Source: Methylophaga sp. (lineage in GTDB: Bacteria > Pseudomonadota > Gammaproteobacteria > Nitrosococcales > Methylophagaceae). Taken from it: a stretch of DNA of 7,698 nucleotides. How positions within the stretch are numbered: position 1 is the first letter of the stretch; the number at the start of each line of letters is the position of its first letter. Both the position numbers and the translations under genes were made by a program. Where the stretch lies: NCBI GenBank assembly GCA_002733335.1, contig NVVK01000024.1, forward strand, positions 21,933-29,630, given 5' to 3'. Of the stretch, positions 3,818 through 7,698 are shown piece by piece. The notes beneath the pieces were generated by a model that was not told the DNA's origin, searched no databases, and saw only the letters and a program-made list of their open reading frames with translations.

Positions 3818-5424
3818 TCTACCATTTTTATCGCTCTAAACATGGCGCATTGACGAAATACATCCATATCAGGTTCAACTTTTTTATTGGCTGCCACACG
3901 TAATGCGAGCCTTAACAACATTTTAATATCGCGCGGGGTTATGCCTTCAAAGGTTTCTAATAGTTGTGATAATAAGGTCTCAGATAAGGTGTAGCCATAT
4001 TGTTCAGCTAACACTTGCCAAATTTTAGGGGCATCATTTTGGGTGGGTGCTTCATAATTTATGATTGCAGCACAGCGAGATATAATCGCTTCGTCAATAT
4101 CATAAGGACGATTGGTGGTCATAAACAATAAACCATTAAAATATTCCATGGTGCGTAAAAACTCAGCGACAATGGCATTTTGTTCAATATTGTCATTTCT
4201 TCTTACGATAAACACGTCAGCTTCATCTAGTAGCAGCACACAATCCCAGCGTTCACTGCGTGAAAATACTATTCTTAAATTTTCTTCAATATCTTTGGCC
4301 GTGGTGCCTAACGATCCTGAATGAAGCAGATATAATGGCCGTTCAATAATTTCAGAATACACTTCTGCCGTTAATGTCTTGCCGACACCCGGAATGCCTT
4401 TGCATAAGATGACATTCCCCGCCGTTTTACCATCAATAATGTCACCACTAAACGCCTCAACATTGGTAGTCAATACATCGAGTAAATCACGATGGCTCTT
4501 AGGTAAAATCAATTTATCTTTTAATGATTTATCATATTGATAAGGGGTTAAATAATCAGCATGAAGCCAAATATAATCATGTGTTGTTAAATTAAACACG
4601 CGAACTAATGACCATACAGGTAAGGCTAATAGTTTTTCTTGTCCATCTGCTAAGCATGATTCTCTAAACTGTTGATGTGTTTTAACGTCTCGAGCAGACA
4701 TATCGTTAATCACTTTAACGTCAACAAACGTGCCATTGGGCACGCGATTCTCTTTGCTCGTATAGATATTGCCTTTAGCAACAAACTGTTCTGAGAACTG
4801 ATCTTTAATCAACTGGCAATAACGATCATAGCTTGTTTCATATTCAGCTTTAAGTTCTGGTGTTTCTTTAAATATGCCTTTTAATTCAAGTGCATCCGCA
4901 ATTCTTTTTTGAATGACATCGCCCGGATAAAATGAGACATAGTCATGCTCAAAGCCATAATAGCCTCGGTCCGTATTAGGTGAAACATGGCAGACATGCA
5001 GCAGTGTAGATTCTGAAAAATGCTCAGTCGATTTTTTATAGCTAATATGGGTGACAAGTACAGGGTATAACCTGTCATCTTGCTTTTTAAAATAGAGCCA
5101 ACCATCAATGAGCTTATCTTTTAAATAGGCTTCAAGTACCGATGAAAAGGCTTTAAAATTAGGAATAACCGAATCAAACTGACCGTCTCGAGCAAGAAAA
5201 ATCACCTCAAGTGCACTTACTGATTTAGCGTCATCTAACGTTTTAGCAACCTCGGCCATCTCTTTTAACGCGTCAAGTGATAACTGACTAGGCTCAACTT
5301 CAATATCTGTAGATGTTAGATAGCTTTTACGATTTTCTTCATCACGCGCCACTTTATCTCGATATGCTTTTAATTCAACATGCGTGGTCGCTTTAATAAA
5401 ATCGTGAGAAACAACAAAAGACAC
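3811..5424 (-). CDS. AAA+ family ATPase with a long unrecognised N-terminal region, 537 aa
   Basis: The C-terminal half is a AAA+ ATPase core that couples ATP hydrolysis to remodelling of a protein or nucleic-acid partner. Walker A is GIPGVGKT (343-350), Walker B is CVLLLDEAD (395-403, with Asp400 and Glu401), sensor 1 is the Asn of TTNR (438), and an Arg in IISRC (450) lies where the classical AAA arginine finger is expected. Sensor 2 is probably Arg498 in ITPRDIK. The first 300 or so residues resemble no domain I can name and are mixed alpha/beta, with many aromatic residues between 105 and 170; they probably recognise the substrate. There is no signal peptide or membrane segment, so it is cytosolic. 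The GTG at 5424 follows AAGGGA with a good gap. It stands alone, divergent from the ynbC-like gene. Its job could be chaperone-like or part of a defence or stress response; context does not decide. Confidence 0.88.
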   Translation of the reverse strand: MSFVVSHDFIKATTHVELKAYRDKVARDEENRKSYLTSTDIEVEPSQLSLDALKEMAEVAKTLDDAKSVSALEVIFLARDGQFDSVIPNFKAFSSVLEAYLKDKLIDGWLYFKKQDDRLYPVLVTHISYKKSTEHFSESTLLHVCHVSPNTDRGYYGFEHDYVSFYPGDVIQKRIADALELKGIFKETPELKAEYETSYDRYCQLIKDQFSEQFVAKGNIYTSKENRVPNGTFVDVKVINDMSARDVKTHQQFRESCLADGQEKLLALPVWSLVRVFNLTTHDYIWLHADYLTPYQYDKSLKDKLILPKSHRDLLDVLTTNVEAFSGDIIDGKTAGNVILCKGIPGVGKTLTAEVYSEIIERPLYLLHSGSLGTTAKDIEENLRIVFSRSERWDCVLLLDEADVFIVRRNDNIEQNAIVAEFLRTMEYFNGLLFMTTNRPYDIDEAIISRCAAIINYEAPTQNDAPKIWQVLAEQYGYTLSETLLSQLLETFEGITPRDIKMLLRLALRVAANKKVEPDMDVFRQCAMFRAIKMVEI

Positions 5425-5451
5425 GGTAAATCCCTTTTAATTAATAGATTG

Positions 5452-5484
5452 ATTATATAGATGGTAAGTGTAATCAACTTACCA
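5452..5484 (-). promoter_or_regulatory. Promoter of the AAA+ gene with an overlapping dyad operator
   Basis: On the minus strand TATAAT (5457-5452) is a perfect -10 box, 28 bases before the GTG start. Immediately upstream, TGGTAAGT (5462-5469) and ACTTACCA (5477-5484) form a perfect dyad with 8-bp arms and a 7-base spacer. It covers the spacer and the position where a -35 box would sit (TTGATT lies only 14 bases from the -10). A repressor bound there would block RNA polymerase. Confidence 0.45.
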
Positions 5485-5529
5485 ATAAACGCTGTAACTT
5501 GCAATTTAAGAGTATTATGACGGAGGGAT

Positions 5530-5546
5530 CGATATTCCCAATATCG
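5530..5546. promoter_or_regulatory. Perfect dyad in the divergent intergenic region
   Basis: CGATATT and AATATCG flank CCC; one more T-A pair outside (5529 and 5547) extends the arms to 8 bp. It lies about midway between the two divergent genes, with no ORF around it, and fits an operator for a dimeric regulator serving either side. The binding protein is unknown. Confidence 0.4.
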
Positions 5547-5575
5547 AATTATCATATACCCTTATGCTTTGTTGA

Positions 5576-5590
5576 ACGATTTTTAATCGT
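5576..5590. promoter_or_regulatory. Second dyad, upstream of the ynbC-like gene
   Basis: ACGATT and AATCGT flank TTT. A possible -10 box, CATAAT, lies at 5608-5613, which would put this dyad at the -35 region of the ynbC-like gene. No good -35 hexamer is seen, and the ATG at 5643 has no clear Shine-Dalgarno sequence, so expression of the gene may be low or need activation. Confidence 0.3.
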
Positions 5591-5642
5591 GTCCGCAGAA
5601 ATTACGGCATAATCTCTAGAACTTAACCTAAAATAACAAATC

Positions 5643-7397
5643 ATGACAACTAAAACTAAGCTTAAACTTATAGCGACAGAGCATCGCTTTAAAACCTTTG
5701 ATGACAGCGAATTATTTTATCGTGCTTGGCACCCAAACGGTAAGGTTCAAAGCAAAGCATTAGTATTGTTTCATGGTGGGCATGAGCATTCTGGCCGCTT
5801 TCAAGATTTAGTTGAAAAATTAGCACTTAACGATATTTCTGTTTTTGCATGGGATGCTCGTGGGCACGGTGAATCACCTGGAAAACGGGGTGATGCGGAG
5901 CACTTTATGGATGTAGTGCGTGATGTGGAAGCTTTTATTGGTCATATTACGGCAAGCTATACTATTCCAGTTGAAGAAATGGTGGTCATGGGCCACAGCG
6001 TTGGTAGCGTTACCGTGGCAACGTGGCTACATGATTACGCTCCTAATATTCGTGGTGCGGTATTAGGTGCGCCCGCTTTCAGCATAAAGTTATATGTGCC
6101 ATTGGCTTACCCTGCATTGCGTTTATGGCAAAAATTTAAAGCCGATGCCTTTATTAGCAGTTATGTGAAACCCAATATGCTGACACACGATAAAGAAGAG
6201 GCGGCAGCACGATTGAATGACGATTTAATTTCAGCTGATATCGCGGTGCGAGTATTAACTAGCCTATACGACACTGCCCAGCGCGTACTTGCCGATGCAC
6301 ATACCATTACTGCTCCTATATTAGTATTATCGGCAGGTAACGATTGGGTGGTTAAGCGTAGCGCACAAGAAAAATTCATTGAAAATCTAGGCAGTAGCAC
6401 GAAAGAATTATCTCTCTACCCAGGTTTTTTTCATGAGATTTATCATGAGGTGGAACGTGCTCGCCCCATTGCCTGTGCACAAACATTTATTAACAACTGC
6501 TTTACGCAGCACAGAGCAAAACCAGACTTGCTTACGCAGGGTGAAAACAGCAAAACATATACAGCCTTGCAACAAGTATTACCTGCAAGCAACTGGAAGA
6601 AATATTACTTTTTTGCCACTGCTTTTGCGTTAAAACATATTGGTGGAAAACTAAGCAAAGGCATGCAAATAGGTTGGAAATATGGTTTTGATTCTGGCAG
6701 CATGTTGAATTATGTTTATGCAAACAAGGCGCATGGGCTAACATCCATTGGTAAAATGATTGATCGACAATACCTTGATTCTGTTGGTTGGGTTGGTATT
6801 CGTCAACGCGGCAAAGATTTACAGCAAGCACTGATCGAGTCTATCGCCACACAGAAGCAAACTCAATCTAAAATACATCTGATGGATGTCGCTGCTGGGC
6901 CAGGTCGTTATCTATTGAACGTATTAGCAGAACTGAATGACGAATCATTGTCTGCAACATGTAGAGATCTTGATGAAGCAGGGCTAGAGGAGGGAAGAGC
7001 ATTGGCCGCTTCAAGAGGGTTAGATGATTCTGTGACTTACCTTAGCGGAGATGCATTCGATGTGGAATCTATTAAAAACACGTCTCAACAACCTCATATT
7101 ATTATCGTTTCTGGCTTGTATGAACTGTTTGCAGATAACACGCTTATCTTAAAATCATTACAAGGGATTTATGACCGGTTGCCTCAAAATGGCATTTTAA
7201 TTTACACCAACCAACCTTGGCACCCGCAACTGGAACTCATTGCACGCACCATGGTTAACCGAGAGCAAAAGCCATGGATAATGCGGCCACGTTCACAAGC
7301 AGAAATGAATCAACTCGTCGAAAGTGTTGGCTTTAAACCGCAAAAAATGTGGATAGATAATGCAGGTATATTTACTGTATCTACTGCGTTTAAGTAA
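5643..7397 (+). CDS. ynbC: YnbC-like fusion: alpha/beta hydrolase plus class I SAM-dependent methyltransferase, 584 aa
   Basis: The N-terminal half (about 15-290) is a lysophospholipase/monoacylglycerol-lipase-type alpha/beta hydrolase. The oxyanion-side motif is HGGHE (44-48), followed by WDARGHGES (70-78). The nucleophile is Ser119 in GHSVG (117-121), with probable partners Asp234 in AGNDW and His264 in GFFHE. The C-terminal part (about 340-584) is a Rossmann methyltransferase: its SAM-binding motif I is DVAAGPGR (415-422), followed by an acidic RDLDE (441-445) and a VSGLYELF strand-helix (489-496). Length and order match E. coli YnbC (585 aa), encoded in the ynbABCD operon with a CDP-alcohol phosphotransferase, a CDP-diglyceride synthase-like protein and a phosphatase. 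The likely substrate is a lipid or lipid ester, but the reaction is unproven. Here a YnbD-like gene follows after 11 bases, while ynbA and ynbB are not upstream. No signal peptide is seen. Confidence 0.88.
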   Translation: MTTKTKLKLIATEHRFKTFDDSELFYRAWHPNGKVQSKALVLFHGGHEHSGRFQDLVEKLALNDISVFAWDARGHGESPGKRGDAEHFMDVVRDVEAFIGHITASYTIPVEEMVVMGHSVGSVTVATWLHDYAPNIRGAVLGAPAFSIKLYVPLAYPALRLWQKFKADAFISSYVKPNMLTHDKEEAAARLNDDLISADIAVRVLTSLYDTAQRVLADAHTITAPILVLSAGNDWVVKRSAQEKFIENLGSSTKELSLYPGFFHEIYHEVERARPIACAQTFINNCFTQHRAKPDLLTQGENSKTYTALQQVLPASNWKKYYFFATAFALKHIGGKLSKGMQIGWKYGFDSGSMLNYVYANKAHGLTSIGKMIDRQYLDSVGWVGIRQRGKDLQQALIESIATQKQTQSKIHLMDVAAGPGRYLLNVLAELNDESLSATCRDLDEAGLEEGRALAASRGLDDSVTYLSGDAFDVESIKNTSQQPHIIIVSGLYELFADNTLILKSLQGIYDRLPQNGILIYTNQPWHPQLELIARTMVNREQKPWIMRPRSQAEMNQLVESVGFKPQKMWIDNAGIFTVSTAFK

Positions 7398-7408
7398 TAT
7401 TCGGCACA

Positions 7409-7698
7409 ATGATATTCGACGCTAGACCAGAGGCACGTGTTATCTTTAAAGAGCGGCTGTTATGGTTGCTATTTTTAGGGCCCTTCTTTTTTCTTACCTA
7501 TGGCACGGCAAATCAGCTTACTGCATTATATCCATCCCTCGCCAGTATTATGTTCGACTGGGAGCATGCAATCCCCTTTATTCCAGAAATGATTGTGCCG
7601 TATATGTCAGTCGATTTACTGTTTGGTTTTAGCTTTTTACTGGTCTCCACTAGAGATGAAATACAAAGGCATGCACTCCGATTAGGCTTTACGATTGC
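7409..7698 (+). CDS. ynbD: YnbD-like PAP2/dual-specificity phosphatase, N-terminal 96 residues (runs off window)
   Basis: An open frame starts at ATG 7409, 11 bases after the ynbC-like stop, and continues to the window edge. The visible part has a basic N-terminus, a membrane segment at about residues 17-34, and a second at about 57-80. Between them is a motif, FDWEHAIPFIPEMIVPYMSVDLL (49-71), of the kind seen in membrane-bound PAP2 phosphatases fused to a dual-specificity phosphatase. The catalytic motifs would lie past the edge, so activity cannot be checked. No clear ribosome binding site precedes it, so translation probably couples to the upstream gene. Its position after a ynbC-like gene matches the E. 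coli ynbC-ynbD order and supports the name. It may remove phosphate from a lipid intermediate at the membrane. Confidence 0.65.
   Translation, partial: MIFDARPEARVIFKERLLWLLFLGPFFFLTYGTANQLTALYPSLASIMFDWEHAIPFIPEMIVPYMSVDLLFGFSFLLVSTRDEIQRHALRLGFTI

Noticed and set aside
4112..4324. Plus-strand open frame opposite the AAA+ gene
   Set aside because: It is antisense to the conserved ATPase core (Walker A to sensor 1 region), whose motifs fix the coding strand.

Overview
The window looks like chromosomal DNA from a marine-type gammaproteobacterium of lowish GC content (Shewanella, Vibrio or Alteromonadales-like). This rests on a ynbC/ynbD-type gene pair at the right end, AT-rich intergenic DNA, and a small integron-cassette array in the middle. 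The genus is an inference; no marker gene fixes it.

Layout. Bases 1-75 are the last 24 codons of a protein ending in an EF-hand-like calcium loop. A Sel1-repeat protein (308-802, +) and a two-helix membrane protein of unknown function (921-1265, +) follow, each ending in a hairpin. From 1306 to 3468 the DNA reads on the minus strand as an array of integron cassettes without an integrase in view (a CALIN-type cluster). In minus-strand order it holds: (1) a cassette carrying an AraC-GyrI regulator (3468-2375); (2) an almost gene-free 192-bp cassette-like element (2374-2183); (3) a two-gene cassette encoding a small membrane protein and a small soluble protein whose reading frames overlap by ATGA (2182-1461); (4) a second, truncated copy of the gene-free element (1460-1306). 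The boundaries rest on direct evidence: the first bases of each cassette (TTAGCT, TTCCCA, TTAGAT) are complementary to the box that opens the same cassette's recombination site (AGCTAAC, TGGGAAC, ATCTAAC). The two gene-bearing cassettes also have attC-type stems with an unpaired spacer and extrahelical bases at matching places.

Upstream of the first cassette (3475-3603) five AAGGTGT half-sites form a strikingly symmetrical operator-like array, with a TATAAT box inside one half-site. It probably controls the regulator gene, or it may be what is left of an attachment site. Next comes a 537-residue AAA+ ATPase (5424-3811, -) with a long N-terminal region I do not recognise. It is divergent from a ynbC-like fusion of an alpha/beta hydrolase and a SAM methyltransferase (5643-7397, +). 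A ynbD-like membrane phosphatase begins 11 bases after ynbC and runs off the right edge. The divergent intergenic region carries three dyads, one placed over the expected -35 position of the ATPase promoter.

How the parts may work together. The ynbC/ynbD pair probably acts on lipid or lipid-head-group chemistry at the membrane. The cassette array is accessory cargo. The gene-free element is present twice, about 95% identical, each copy placed exactly at an integrase cleavage point, and it can fold in mutually exclusive ways. It is the least explained and most interesting part of the window.
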